Below, piece by piece: positions 23,801 through 35,416 of a stretch of DNA of 64,000 nucleotides (the stretch's first letter is position 1; each line of letters opens with the position of its first letter). The position numbers were made by a program, and so were the translations under genes. The notes below the pieces were generated by a model that saw only the letters and a list, made by a program, of their open reading frames with translations, was not told the DNA's origin and did no database searches. The DNA comes from Embiotoca jacksoni (lineage: Eukaryota; Chordata; Actinopteri; Embiotocidae): positions 21,153,501-21,217,500 of the forward strand of contig JAKOON010000008.1 in NCBI GenBank assembly GCA_022577435.1. Reading direction: 5' to 3'.

Positions 23801-26800
23801 GTCGTGCGTACCTCAGCTTGGTTCCTGCATCAGTGGAACCAGTAATGTCACACGAAGACAAAGCACCTTTATGATTGGCTGCATCGCAGAGAGCTTTTTG
23901 GAACTGAAATTGGTAGATGGTTCTTGTGAAGTACCTGTGTTTAAAACCAGAAACAAACACACACAAAGTCATTTGTGATGCTAAACTGTTTTCAACCTGG
24001 ACCCCATTTATCTTTCACTGCACATCTGTGTTGTTGTTTTTTGAGCCATACGCAGCCGAACGAGTGTAAATCTCACACACGTTCACAGTGTCTTTTTGCT
24101 GTAAACACGATGATAATTTACAATTTTGTGATGTGAAAGTCTGTCAAAAGGATTTTGTCATATCTCTGCCCTCCAACTTTTGATGCTTACACAATCACAA
24201 TGGCAACAAAAGCGGTCAAGTCATTTTAAAGGTAAATAGAAATCGGTGTCTTTGGAGTTTTATTTTACTGTAATCAAATGTTTGAAACTAATAGCCTCCT
24301 AATGTTTCTGTGTTCTTGGCCCAAGGCCTTGCTTTCCACCGAGCGTCACTAAAGTGGGAAGTGAACTGAAAACTGAACTGACCTAGTCAGATTTGACAAC
24401 ATAACTCTTGGTGAAGCAGATTTTAAGCATAATTGGACTCAGAGTTAGGCTTTTATTTCCTTGAATTGCAGCATTCCAGCGGGACTGGTACCTGATGAAA
24501 GAATAGTCTCCAGAAACGTGGAACAGAGCGGGTGGGTCACAGTAGGTCTCATCTCTTGGCACAGGCTCCACCACCCCGACCAGCTCCCTCCTGTGGAGAC
24601 AACAGGAATCAACGCTAATACAAGCTGACAACAGCAGTAAAGCAGCCGCTGAACTGCACAACATAAAATACCTTTATATGTGTCCAGTTTTTATGTCATT
24701 ATCATTTTTAATTACAGTGACATTCAAATTCAACCTACATTTGTACAATTTACATGTGAATTTTCACCCCAAAAAAAATGAACTGCATTGTTTACAGACT
24801 CCTCATTCAGGCCTCTGCTTACTTCATCTCCCACCAGCGCTTCATCCATTCATCTTTGGTGATGTTCCCTGTGAACACCTGCCACCTCCACTCCTCCAGC
24901 ATGTAGGTGAACGGCAGGGTGGCAACAATGGTGAGCGCCTGCTTCAGCAGGAAGTTGATCTCCGTATCTGAAAAAACAAGTCAATTTACAACTCTGTATA
25001 TGATTAACGGAGTTAGTAGAAGGCTCAAAGTCACATTACTCTGATGGCCCCTGTGGAGCTGAAGCTATTTTTTTTTATCCAAAATGCTTTTCCACAGCTC
25101 CAACCCAGAGACATATTATAAAGGTAAACCTGAGATAACTGTTGTTTTTGGCTACTTAGGGGCAGTAGAAACAGGTTCAACACTGTCATATTATCAAGGC
25201 TCATATGGCTTACTGTGGTGGCTAGCAAACAGTTGCTCATTGCCGATCTAAGCATACATTTAAAGTTGATTCTCTGGCAACTCGAGCAGTTTAAATATTA
25301 ACTCTCCTTTTGTCTCTGCTCTGGACTCTAAATATTTGGGTCCTTCACGGTTAAATGCTTCACGTCTACTAGCATCTGTGTCTGTCTGAGGTTTAGTGCT
25401 GGGGAGATCAGGTCCTTCATTCTAAACAGCTGCCTGTTGCTGGAAATTATGCTAAAAACTTGGGGCCAGAAAACCAAAACAATGAACTAAAAGATGCTAA
25501 AATGCTACACGAGTAAGTAGATTAGTCCTTGTGGGTTCATCACTCTTGGAAACCACTTTCACACATCTACTGTTATCTTAAAACTATTGATTAAGGCAGC
25601 TTTAATGTTTTGAAGAACCAATACTTCTGTGGTTCGACAACTTTCATTACCATTATCATAAACGAAGTCTCCAGGCAGGAGACCCAGGGCCTTCAGGTGT
25701 TTGGGTGTCGCGGCAGACAGGGACATGATTTCCCCGACAGCCTCGTGGAAACCCTCATTGGCGCCGTCCCTCAGCAGGTAGGACAGATTGCGGTAAGCCA
25801 TCTGGTACTGGTTGTGGCCCATCTCATGGTGCGCCGTGAGGAAGTTGTCCATGTTGACCTCGGTGCACATTTTGATCCTGGCGACATTACAGGAAAAGTG
25901 TTTATGTCGGCAGTTATGTTGTGTGATACAGACATTTTGTGATACCATATCAGATAAACTGCACCAGTAAAACAGCCAGTCCAATAACAAGTCTGTTAAG
26001 CGTCCAATATAACAAACACAAAAGCCCAAGTTCAATGAAATAAATGAAGTCTTTGTCTAAAGAGACACTTGAGGAACTTTAAAACCAGAGTTTTGATGTC
26101 TGACTTATATTGTGCATTTAGTTCAACTTTGTCAAAACTCAAAAACAGTCTGTGCCGGGGCAAATGTATGGATTAATATTTTCCAACCAAGATTACTCAT
26201 CAGCAGGAAAAAAAACTATTCTGAGATTAATCAATTCCAGCAAACCCATTTTAATGGCTCTCATAAATATTAACTGATCTACAGTTAACTTAACAACGTA
26301 GCACACGAATCAGAGAAGAATCCAGCCAATCAGAGAGCTGTGTGCAAGTCTGTTGGATTCGTCCTACCTAAAGTCCAATCTGTTTCCCATGTCCCAGGCT
26401 GTGGGGTGACAGACCACCTTGCGTCCATCCTCAGGCTTCTCCAGCATGGAGTTGATCCAGAAGTTATCATACATCTTGTACAGGCCCACAGACATGAAGA
26501 ACTTCTCTGCTTCTTCGAAAAGACGACGCTTACTCCAACCCTAGAATCCAAGTGGACGATTTCAGTTCCAACAGTGTTTTGCACTGTATTGAAAACTGTA
26601 TTTTTGATATCTCCTTTATTGTTTTTGGTTTAATATACAAACAAACGTGTACTGTACCTTTTCCACCATCTTTTGGCTGACATCAATATCTGGTTTTTGA
26701 GGGTATGGGATTGACAGAGGGTATAGGTTGGTCCAGAATCTTCCCCACATGTCACCTAAATAATCAACACAAAAGGTATTTATTTTGCACTCGTACTTAG

Positions 26801-29800
26801 TACTCTAAGTAGACACTGAGATGTTTGCAGACTGTAGTCCGCGATTTAATATACATTATATTATATCTGTTGCACTTCCTTTTCCTTTGAAACAAAGCGG
26901 TAGTGTTGAGACTTGGACAACAGAGGGAGACATACTTTCGCTCTGAACTCAAAACATACATAAACATTCACATCTGTCTGCTCACTCATCCCCAACACAA
27001 AAACCACAACAAGATGATTGTACACTTAAACCGGGGGATGGAAAAGAAAAGAAGAAAAACTATCAACAATAATAATAAAATATATAGAAAAATGTAGATA
27101 CAAAATAATGGCACCTATAGAGCACATTATGATAGAAGGAGCACAAAATTAAGAAAGAAAAAAATAGGAGAGGAGTTTATTACTGGGATAATGTATTCCC
27201 AATTAATAATAATTAAAAATGATTTCATTCCCCTATTCTCTTTGGGTTGTGTCCTTCTAAATTTATCTTGTATACTTGTATTTAGTGGAATTAATTGAAT
27301 CAGAATTGTTGTTGTTTCCACAGCAGCAACATAAAATCAGGAGAAGAAATCTCTCAGTTCTCTGGACTTTCTTAGGTTGAAAATCATGGGTATTAGAATG
27401 AAAGCTGGTTATTGGATTTCATCTCATTATTTGTGCTTTTGGAGAGGACAGAAAGTTAAGATTTTCATTGTACAGTGCAACTGGCTCTCTGTATGTGACG
27501 GTAAAGATTTGAATCTAATTCTTTATCATTATAAAGCTCATGATTGTGTTGATTATGATGAATTTCTGACCCACACTCAGTCAAAAGAAATTATGAACAA
27601 ATAAAATAAAAGATAACCAAACAGTGAGATCCTCAGAGTTAATATTTTATATTTTGATGTCTCTGCAAGGACTGATTAACAGCTCTGAATAAAATCCCTA
27701 ACGTACCCAGCAGGTGGGCTGGTAGAGGTCCTTCTGGATCAATGTGTCCTGGGTAGACGTCCATTAGCTTGCTTCTCACATAAGCATGCAGCTCCTTGTA
27801 TAAAGGCAGGATCTGTGAAAAAAACAACAACCATTATTTCACTTACTTCAATATGAAACTGGAAGACATCCATAACAGTCAAATCCACTGACATGGAGAC
27901 GTACCTCTTTGTATATTGAACGGACATCTTCCATTAGCTGATGTCTGGTGTACTTGTACTGAACATCGTCCTCAATGGTCTCATAGTTATATCTCCAGTA
28001 AGCTCCATAGTCTTCAAAACCTGTACAGGTACATGTGTGTGTATGTCAGAGAGAGGCAGATCAAGAGACAAAGACAAAATAAAAGCTCTTACTTTCTGTC
28101 GAATTTTTTTGGGGGGGAGAATTGACTTTCTTTTGCACATGATGTAAGCCAAGACACTTTTCGTATTAAATGACATCATGTTAGGCCTCAGTAAGGTCCA
28201 ACTATCAGAAGTCCTCGGGAGGAGCCGTCACGTGTGATCACAGAACACTGTCAGCTCTGCGTGTTCCTATCAGACATTATCTTCACCCCTCCACAGCATT
28301 AGCTTAAATCCATATTGTTCCTTGATAAACTTATCAAGCTTCTCCATCATTAAGTCATAAAAAAAAACCCATTATCTTTGAATTCATCACCGTTTAGTTT
28401 GGAAGCTTCATTCTTCAGATCCACATAGTCTTCGTACAGAGGCCTCATCTTCTTGCCCACCTGTCTCCTCCAGCCCTCCCACACATGCAGACGCTCGGAG
28501 TAGCTTCGGCTGTTGGCCATCACGTTCTCCAGGCCTGTAAACACAGACAGACACGTGTCAGAGACCCAACACTGATGTGTTGAATGAAAAACAAAGAAAG
28601 CTGAAACACGCGAGACTGCAGTGGAATGTAACTAAGTACATCTACTCAAGTATTTTACAACTGTATTTGTTCGATTTTAAGAGAGATAATATTTTTATTC
28701 CACTCCATAAAGTAAGGTACAGTTGGTAGTTACGTTTAATTTTAAGGTTTTATATGTAAAAGATGGGATCAGTTTATGGAATGTGCGGTTTTTAGGATTA
28801 ATCATCCATATATAAAGCTGTTAAAGCCTTTTTGCATATAACTGATTTTACAATACTTCAATTACATTTTGATGCCAATACCTCTGTATTATTGATTAAA
28901 TATTCAGAGTCAGACTTTGTAGTGTTGACTTCTTAAGAAAAAAGGTCTCAATACTTTTTCTACCCATGAAGTCCAAATCTAATCTATGATAAAGCTACGT
29001 AAACATACTTCATTACAAGTGATATCACTCAAAGTCCTACTAAAGTTAATGTGCAAAAGTATCACCACAAAAAATGTATCAACAAGTGTTGACAGATATT
29101 ATATGACCGTGACTAATATGTTTCTAAGTAATGAAAATACTACATTGTTAATACTCATACAAGAACGTATAACCAGCATTTTACTGTTGTGTTGTTCTGG
29201 TCAAGATGATGCTTAGTATTTAACTATTCATATACAGTAGAAATATTGAATCATTTTACATGACTGGATTCAAACATTAATTTCAATGGAGCCATCAAAG
29301 AATTTTAAAAGGGGAACATCTCTTTGGTGGAAAAGCTAACAGCTCAGAGAAATACATCAGTCAAAAAGACTGGGAACAATTCTTTTACACTTTTGCAGTA
29401 AAAAGCACAATATTTTGCTCTATAATGTAGTAAAATAGAAATACAAGAACCTAAAAACTTTACTTGAGTAAATAGTCTTTCTACCACTGAAAATATGTAG
29501 GTGTGATCCTTTATTTAAACTACAATTCCCGCGACAGTATTATGGTCATCCCTTTGTTCCAAAACTTTAATAAAAGCAACTTTCCTCTTTTTCCTACCGT
29601 GTTAATTCTATACTGCTTTATCTGACGCTGACAGCAGCAGGCAGCCGCGTTACCATAACTGGTCCTTCTTTACAGAGCGTACCTGGCTCCAAAGTCGGGC
29701 AGTTATAGGGGTCGTCCATCAGACACACCGTCGCTGTGCTGTAGATTGTGCTCATCTCGCTCATGACCTTACTCAGCTACAGGAACATTTCAAAGAGGAC

Positions 29801-30408
29801 ACAAGGAAAACATGTTTAGCTGTATGTCAATTGCTAAGGAGTAAAAGTGACAGTTCAATAGGAAAGAGATCGTCCTGAGGATGAAACTTGTGTCTTAGCA
29901 GCTTTTAGAAATATGATAAGAACGTATTTTAAGATTCTGTAACAGTGGAATTTAGCATTTAATCTTACATGTGAATCTTTATCCGGGGATAGAGCACCAG
30001 AGCCTTTGTCTTGTAGGGAGATGAGCTGCAATTTGATTTCTGCGTCCTTGATCTGGTCGATGGGGAATTTGCGGGACTCCTCTGACATCATGGTGTAGAA
30101 ATTGCCCCAAATTCCCCCCTGTTCAGACTGCATGCAAAGACAACATGACAATCACTTAACATCACATCAGTAATGATCAATATTTTTGGGCAAATGTAGG
30201 ATCTTTCCCAGAAGCTTACCAGTTTGTCTGAGTTCTCCTTTGTGATGTTGGTGTTGTAAGCCCACGATGCCAGCGAGTACTCGTACATTTTATCGCTGGC
30301 CTCGTCGTTAAACCTCTGCAGGAACTCCCGTGCCCTGTTCTCCATGTCTGACTGAGCAGAAACAGCACAGGACACCGCCAGCAACGTTACAAGAATTCTA
30401 GCAAACAT
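20804..30408 (-). CDS. ace2: angiotensin-converting enzyme 2; 18 coding exons, 804 aa
   Basis: Type I membrane zinc carboxypeptidase that trims angiotensin II to angiotensin-(1-7); its C-terminal collectrin-like part partners neutral amino acid transporters in mammals. Exons: 30220-30408, 29969-30127, 29683-29776, 28391-28534, 27905-28020, 27707-27812, 26658-26755, 26368-26540, 25651-25877, 24823-24967, 24492-24590, 23812-23934, 23506-23684, 22173-22231, 21949-22046, 21718-21834, 20993-21187, 20804-20897. All phases agree, and exon number and length match human ACE2 (805 aa, 18 coding exons). Residues 1-18 are a signal peptide. HEMGH (377-381) and the downstream NEGFHE glutamate (405) are the zinc site, with all catalytic residues present. 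The membrane helix is VWLVVFGVVMGIVAAAG and what follows. The tail ends NEQTGL, a class I PDZ-ligand pattern. RINDAFQL matches the mammalian juxtamembrane neck. No disruption is seen. Confidence 0.98.
21188..21717 (-). other. ace2 intron 16
   Basis: AT-rich intron with an A15-like run and no further feature that I can support. Confidence 0.6.
22232..23505 (-). other. ace2 intron 13 with interspersed repeat and CA-rich tract
   Basis: Carries an A-rich run near 22233-22275, a repeat-like block at about 22800-23200 and a CA/CG-rich tract at 23297-23339. No exon is needed here by reading phase. Confidence 0.55.
24968..25650 (-). other. ace2 intron 9
   Basis: Non-coding, with short blocks resembling dispersed fish repeats (around 25130-25450). 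No exon is required here. Confidence 0.55.
25878..26367 (-). other. ace2 intron 8
   Basis: AT-rich, no recognisable feature. Confidence 0.6.
26756..27706 (-). other. ace2 intron 6, holds copy of a duplicated 148-bp block
   Basis: Mostly AT-rich. Positions 27297-27444 are nearly identical to 31428-31576, which lies upstream of the ace2 start. See the repeat entries. Confidence 0.6.
27297..27444 (+). repeat. dispersed 148-bp repeat, copy A
   Basis: Begins gaatcagaattgttgttg and ends atttgtgcttttggag. By eye it differs at about a dozen positions from copy B at 31428-31576, in the same orientation. Sequences outside this block do not match, so it is a dispersed element or a small segmental copy. 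Confidence 0.8.
28535..29682 (-). other. ace2 intron 3
   Basis: AT-rich intron, about 1.1 kb; no repeat or exon that I can support. Confidence 0.6.
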
Positions 30409-30473
30409 CTTGGCTGCTTCAGTGACTTCCACACACACAAACTAACTGTGAGGAGGAAGGACTCTGCACTCTG

Positions 30474-30478
30474 TTATA
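30474..30478 (-). promoter_or_regulatory. candidate TATA box of ace2
   Basis: Minus-strand TATAA (within CTGTATAACAG), about 66 bases upstream of the start codon. This predicts a short 5' UTR of roughly 35-40 bases if no further 5' exon exists. Confidence 0.35.
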
Positions 30479-30479
30479 C

Positions 30480-33400
30480 AGGTTCAGTAAGATTCTGTGC
30501 TGCCTTGGCCTTTGGACGGCAGAGTCATAACCGAGGGTTTATCTGAGTTTTCATTTGTAGATAGGATGTTTTGGAGGAACAGTGGACGTCCTTGGGTTAT
30601 CTTGACATAGGGACGGAGTCTTTATTCTACGTTGAGATATTATCAGTTGCTAAATAGATGCTCATGAAAGATGTACAGCTGCGTACACTGACAGGATTTC
30701 TCTCTGGTAGCTGTCAAACTATCAACACGATGAATCTTAATCTTTAGGCATAAAATTAAAAGCCTGTTGTTACAAAAAACATAATCAAATTAATAAATTA
30801 TTATAAATACAAAGTGAATTAAGTGTATATTAATTGTATAATTGTACAGCTTCAATTAGCCAGACCAAAAAACAATAAATAATGAGCAAAATTCTTTCCA
30901 TTGACTTTTTAGATTTTGGCACTCGACTATTTTTCAACAGAGAATTATTTGAATTATTTAATCCTCTTTATTTTTCATATTTTTGATTTCATTTGCTTTT
31001 TATTCAATGTTTGATTTTGATTTGTTAAAGCTTTGGTACAAATAAAGGTATTTTTACTGTCATTAATAGAACACCTAAAAAAATGTATTTGGGCCTCTAA
31101 AATGCAAAGAAATGAAGATTTAGCTCATGTGGTTTTTTTTTAAGCCATTTCTTAAACAAACATGACCTGTTGAGGTGAAAAATGTGAAGAAAACTGGAAA
31201 CAATAACTTCAAATGAGTCTGAACCTTCCTTATCTGTTGGTGGCGGATTTCCCAGCACTGGATAAAATGCAAGTCATGCAATGTTGGGCCCTAAATGCTG
31301 ATAAGAAATCTGCCACGAGGGCAAAGTTAATGACCAACACCAAAGATTATTTAATACTCATTTCCCTTCTCTGGCAGGATCCAATCAATAATCTACAAAA
31401 ACATCAATAAAGTCAAAACATAAAGATGAATCAGAATTGTTGTTGTTTCCACAGCAGCGACATAAAATCAGACGAAGAAATCTCTCAGTTCTTTGGACTT
31501 TCTTTGGTTGAAAATTATGGGTATTAAGATGAAAGCTGGTTATTTGATTTCATCTCTTTATTTGTGCTTTTGGAAAGCCACCATCCTAAGTGATCATGTT
31601 TCTATCAGAGCAGCAAAACACTTTAAGGGAGTGCACCTGTTTTTACATCCCTGGAAAAGGGACAACAGTGCCTTCCTATGGAAACTGTTGGTATAACCAC
31701 GCTCAGAAGAAGCCTGCCAAGTTTGTCTTACATTTATATTAATATTTACATGTACATTAAAGCTGTATTGGTAGTTTTACTTGTTCATACTAGCTGTGAA
31801 GGGATCCATTTTTTATTTTTTAAGAGATTCCAATGACAGTTACAAAATCTATAGTTGTAAAAATGCCCTGGCCAACGTGTGCCGACATGTGACCAACCAA
31901 CCTCACTGCCATTTAAGGAGGAAATTCCCTTTTTGTGTTCAAATTAACCCACTGCATGTTCATCAAGGAAACACCATCTGTGGAAATACAAAAAGATAAT
32001 TTGATACAAATGAAACTGCAACCCTGGTAGATGTCTACATCAGAGCTGAAGCGTCATATTATTAGTCCTGGAACAACGTCACAGTGTGTTTGTGCAAAGT
32101 CTACGTATTTTGACCAGCAGATCTGAAAAAAAAAAAAAAAAACAGATGAATGGATGGACAGAGGGACAGGCAGAAAAACAGATGAATTCTTTTTTCAATG
32201 CATAAAAGGCGATATGAAAATACCTCCAGATAAAACCAAATACACAGCACAGCAGTTTAAAGTTGCATAATATGGAAATAAAGTACAATAACCTCTAAAC
32301 GGTTGACTTCCTCAAGTAGATTTGAGACTCGTATGTCACTTGGTGAACTCTCCTACAGCCAGGACACTGAGGAAAATGACCCCTGTCGATACATAGTCTT
32401 GATATATATTAAAAAAAAAAAATTAATTGATTGAATTGCTCACTATGCCTCACATGAATAATAAAGGAGAAAGAGGACGGAAATTATGAGGGAAAAGTGT
32501 GGCTCATTATAAATGCTCACTGCATGGTTGATTGTTTGTTGGGTTATATACACTATGTGGAACATTTGTAGCACGCTTGTCTTCTTGGCAGCTCAGAGTG
32601 AGGCCTGTGACAGGTTACTGTCAATCTGCACTGCCTCAAATTTGCTGCAACAGCAAGTTTACTGCAGACATGTCTATATACAGAGTGAGCCTAGAGGCTA
32701 TAGGCTAATCACTGTGAATGAAACAGACAACGGTCAGGCTTAGTGTCCTGGAAATTCACACTCAGCAAAAAAAAAAAATCTGTTCACTGGACATCATTTA
32801 TCTCCAGTATAGTCTCTCGCTGTCGGTGAACTTCTCAGGGAAGTTTATAGTTTAGCAATTTAGAGGCTCAGTTTTAACAAGAGCAATATATAGCCTGGTA
32901 ATGTGTACATTGTATTATTCTACTGGTTATTACTGCCATGTTAAAGATTTTATTTGATTTTGTATTGTATTTCTTTACAGCAATTTACTAATATGTCTGG
33001 ACATAGATTTTACAGACAAAATCTACAGCTATTGATTTTCATCTTTTTGTAATATTTATTCTCTTACAATGTGAGTAAAAAGGACACTTATATGCACAGC
33101 ATACGCAGATGCAAAACTAAGGGAATGTTGTGGGACTGACCTTTCTTTTTAGACAAATCTTTATTGCAGTTTACTGCAGTGAAATTGTTTTGTCAAAGTT
33201 GCTCAAGAAAGAATAGAAGTTGTAAATATTCAAATTCAGCAGGAAAAAAAACCCCATCTTGAATCAACTTTAAGAAACATCACATCCAAATAGGTTAAAG
33301 GGGGAAGTGTAGAGTGAAAAATTAAACAGAGGAAATGCAAAATTATGTTTATAAGCAATTCTCCTAAAATTGGAGGAATATCAAAACAAGCACTGTTAGG

Positions 33401-34200
33401 GATGTTTTCAGACCAAAATGAAAATCCTATGGACTTGCTGTGATATAAATTTAAATACCTGAAATAATGATGTTGAAGTTGAGTTTGGTTGTCTGCTCCT
33501 TTGAAATAATATCCTCAGATAAACTTGTGTCCAGCACTGAACCTCCACTGGTCCAGGAATGAGCAAAGGTTTGATATTGAAAATGAATGAACATTTTTCT
33601 TGCAGCTTTAGTCTGTTATAAAATGTTCCTCTGTCTGTCAGGGTGTCCTGGCATGATGAAAAACACAGCTGTGGTTGATTTTCAAGACCATTCCCGGTCC
33701 ACACACAGCCACATCCCCGGGTTTTACGTCGGTCTCCTCTCTCATCCTCTCAGCCTGAACATTCTTCAGGCCACAGAGCCAGGCTGCATCAATTACCAGA
33801 AAAACAACCAGAAAAAGACCGGAAAAGCAAGGACAGACCTACAAAATAAAAGCTCAAGGCATTCGGACTGATTATGAAACAATATTTGTGCACTTCTAGA
33901 TATTCTTTATGCTGCCGTTTTATGTTTTGTCCACGTCTATGTCTTGTGCATTTACTATCAATTTTGCAGACCTCTCCTCCACCATTTGTCATAATTCTGC
34001 TTGACCCAGATTCTTATTTTGAAATGTTTGCGCGGCACTTCCTTCTCGCTCTGGCTGGTTTGACGCTGCACGGAGGCAACCCATGATCGCAGACTCAACA
34101 CGCATCCTCTCACCACTGACCTGGGCTTAGCTGTGTCCTGCATGTGTGTGCATGTGTGTGCGTGTGTGAGCGGGAGTGTGAGTGATCCCCAGAAACCAGC
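30480..34200. other. intergenic region between divergent ace2 and nhs
   Basis: Mostly AT-rich with no supported exon. It holds copy B of the 148-bp dispersed repeat and several A-rich runs (32120-32142, 32410-32420, 32765-32778). The last few hundred bases become GC-richer towards nhs exon 1. Confidence 0.6.
31428..31576 (+). repeat. dispersed 148-bp repeat, copy B
   Basis: Matches copy A at 27297-27444 over its full length with scattered substitutions. It lies 1 kb upstream of the ace2 start. Confidence 0.8.
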
Positions 34201-34398
34201 AGCAGGATGGAGGATCTCAAGGAGAATCTGGGAACTTTGGATTGACGCCCGGGGATAACGCGCGGTCGGCCTGAACCTCATCGGGCTTCTCGTGGATTTA
34301 TATATTTGGATGTTGTCTGTTTTCCCCTTTTACCTTTTTCTTCTAGGCAGTGGGAATTTAAAGTTGGCTTACGACCCTTATTCTTTTTGGCGAGCAAA
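34200..34398 (+). promoter_or_regulatory. nhs 5' leader region with short upstream ORF
   Basis: GC-rich at 34020-34280. An upstream ORF starts at 34207 (MEDLKENLGTLD, then stop). A TTTATATATTTGG TATA-like element lies near 34294-34305. A ttcttctag/g acceptor-like site at about 34345 leaves open a 5' UTR intron. The start site of transcription cannot be fixed. Confidence 0.35.
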
Positions 34399-34678
34399 AT
34401 GCCATTCGCCAAAAGGATTGTGGAGCCGCAGCTTCTGTGCAGGCACCAGATCCCCAACGATGAAGGTCTGCTTTTCGAGGACCTGTGTGCCATCAGCAAT
34501 GTGGTTCTTTCCCGGACCTTGCGACAGCTCTCCGACCTGGCCCGGCACGCCTGCTCCTTATTTCAGGAGCTGGAAAACGACATCATTAGCACCAACCAGC
34601 GGGTCTGGGTCCTCCAGAACAAAATAGGCCAGATACAGCAGACTGCCAGTGCCCTAGACCCCAAAAAGGAGGCAGTGC
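34399..34678 (+). CDS. nhs: Nance-Horan syndrome protein, coding exon 1 (partial gene)
   Basis: NHS is a WAVE-homology-domain protein that regulates actin remodelling and cell shape; mutations in human cause cataract and dental anomalies. The exon starts MPFAKRIVEPQLLCR, the typical start of NHS proteins. It continues with LRQLSDLARHACSLFQELE, the WAVE homology region, and ends LDPKKEAV plus one base at a strong GTAAGT donor (34679). So 93 codons plus one base are coded. Compared with human NHS, the long Pro/Ala-rich insertion after the first 15 residues is missing. The frame is open upstream to another ATG at 34306 (31 extra codons); I chose 34399 because MPFAKR is the conserved start and AAAATG is a fair context. 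Synteny with pir and ace2 favours nhs over nhsl1 or nhsl2; whether it is nhsa or nhsb cannot be told. Confidence 0.87.
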
Positions 34679-34991
34679 GTAAGTAGACCACCACAAGTGT
34701 GTGTACCCCCTATCAGAAAATAATTCACCTCATGATTTACACCTGAGCGATGTGTGATTTTATTCATTCACATCCAACATGTGTGCCTTCATGCTTCGAA
34801 GGGCGCCCACCTCAACATTATTTTTACTCAGCTGCACGCACGCCGTAGACGCGGCCGCACTCCCATCCCATTGAAATGTGTCACACGAGTGCGTTTGCAC
34901 ATTTGATCATCCAGTACCATCGAGATGCGTTTTCACAGCGCAGGATGTGTTGACTGCTCTTTTAGCTGTTTGGCGGTCCAGACTCAGATAT

Positions 34992-35001
34992 GCGCGCGCG
35001 C

Positions 35002-35065
<64 letters not shown>

Positions 35066-35092
35066 GTGTGTGTCCGTCGACGAGGAGGGGAG

Positions 35093-35150
<58 letters not shown>
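34992..35150. repeat. compound (GC)n-(GT)n microsatellites
   Basis: (GC)6, then long (GT)n to 35072, a 23-base unique spacer, then (GT)n from 35096 to 35150. Confidence 0.96.
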
Positions 35151-35152
<2 letters not shown>

Positions 35153-35273
35153 CACAGGCAGGCAGCGCGGAGCGGAGCGGAGGGGTGTGTTGCCGCTGCA
35201 TTGGCTCAGCATCGCAGTCTCGTTACTGCGGGTAGCGCACACCTGAAGCATGTTCAGGCGGTGTTTTCCGGTG

Positions 35274-35282
35274 CATAAAAGG
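35274..35282 (+). promoter_or_regulatory. candidate internal TATA box in nhs intron 1
   Basis: CATAAAAGG within a GC-rich neighbourhood (35160-35300), followed 25 bases later by ATGTATGAAG. Mammalian NHS has alternative first exons, so an internal promoter would not be surprising, but no conserved first exon is recognised here. Confidence 0.25.
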
Positions 35283-35357
35283 CCGCCTCTTTCATACGGG
35301 GTGTGAATGTATGAAGTTCAGGGTAGAGGATCTGGTAAAAGGGTTTTGAGATGTAAG

Positions 35358-35361
<4 letters not shown>

Positions 35362-35415
<54 letters not shown>
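35362..35415. repeat. (GT)n-(GA)n microsatellite
   Basis: About 23 GT units followed by four GA units. Confidence 0.95.

Positions 35416-35416
<1 letters not shown>

Noticed and set aside
25559..26035. A single 158-codon minus-strand ORF around the ace2 zinc site
   Set aside because: Only 25651-25877 is exon; the rest is read-through into introns 8 and 9.
30118..30127. Alternative acceptor for ace2 exon 2 at 30118
   Set aside because: It would shift the frame; the acceptor giving 30127 keeps phase 0 and yields SEQGGIWGNF.
34306..34398. In-frame upstream ATG extending NHS by 31 residues
   Set aside because: The NHS family starts at MPFAKR; the extension shows no conservation that I recognise.
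34878..35278. ORFs of 81-122 codons through (GT)n near nhs
   Set aside because: They are translations of CA/GT repeats (VCVC or HTHT runs), as are similar ORFs at 40145, 40861, 58248, 60398 and 61267.
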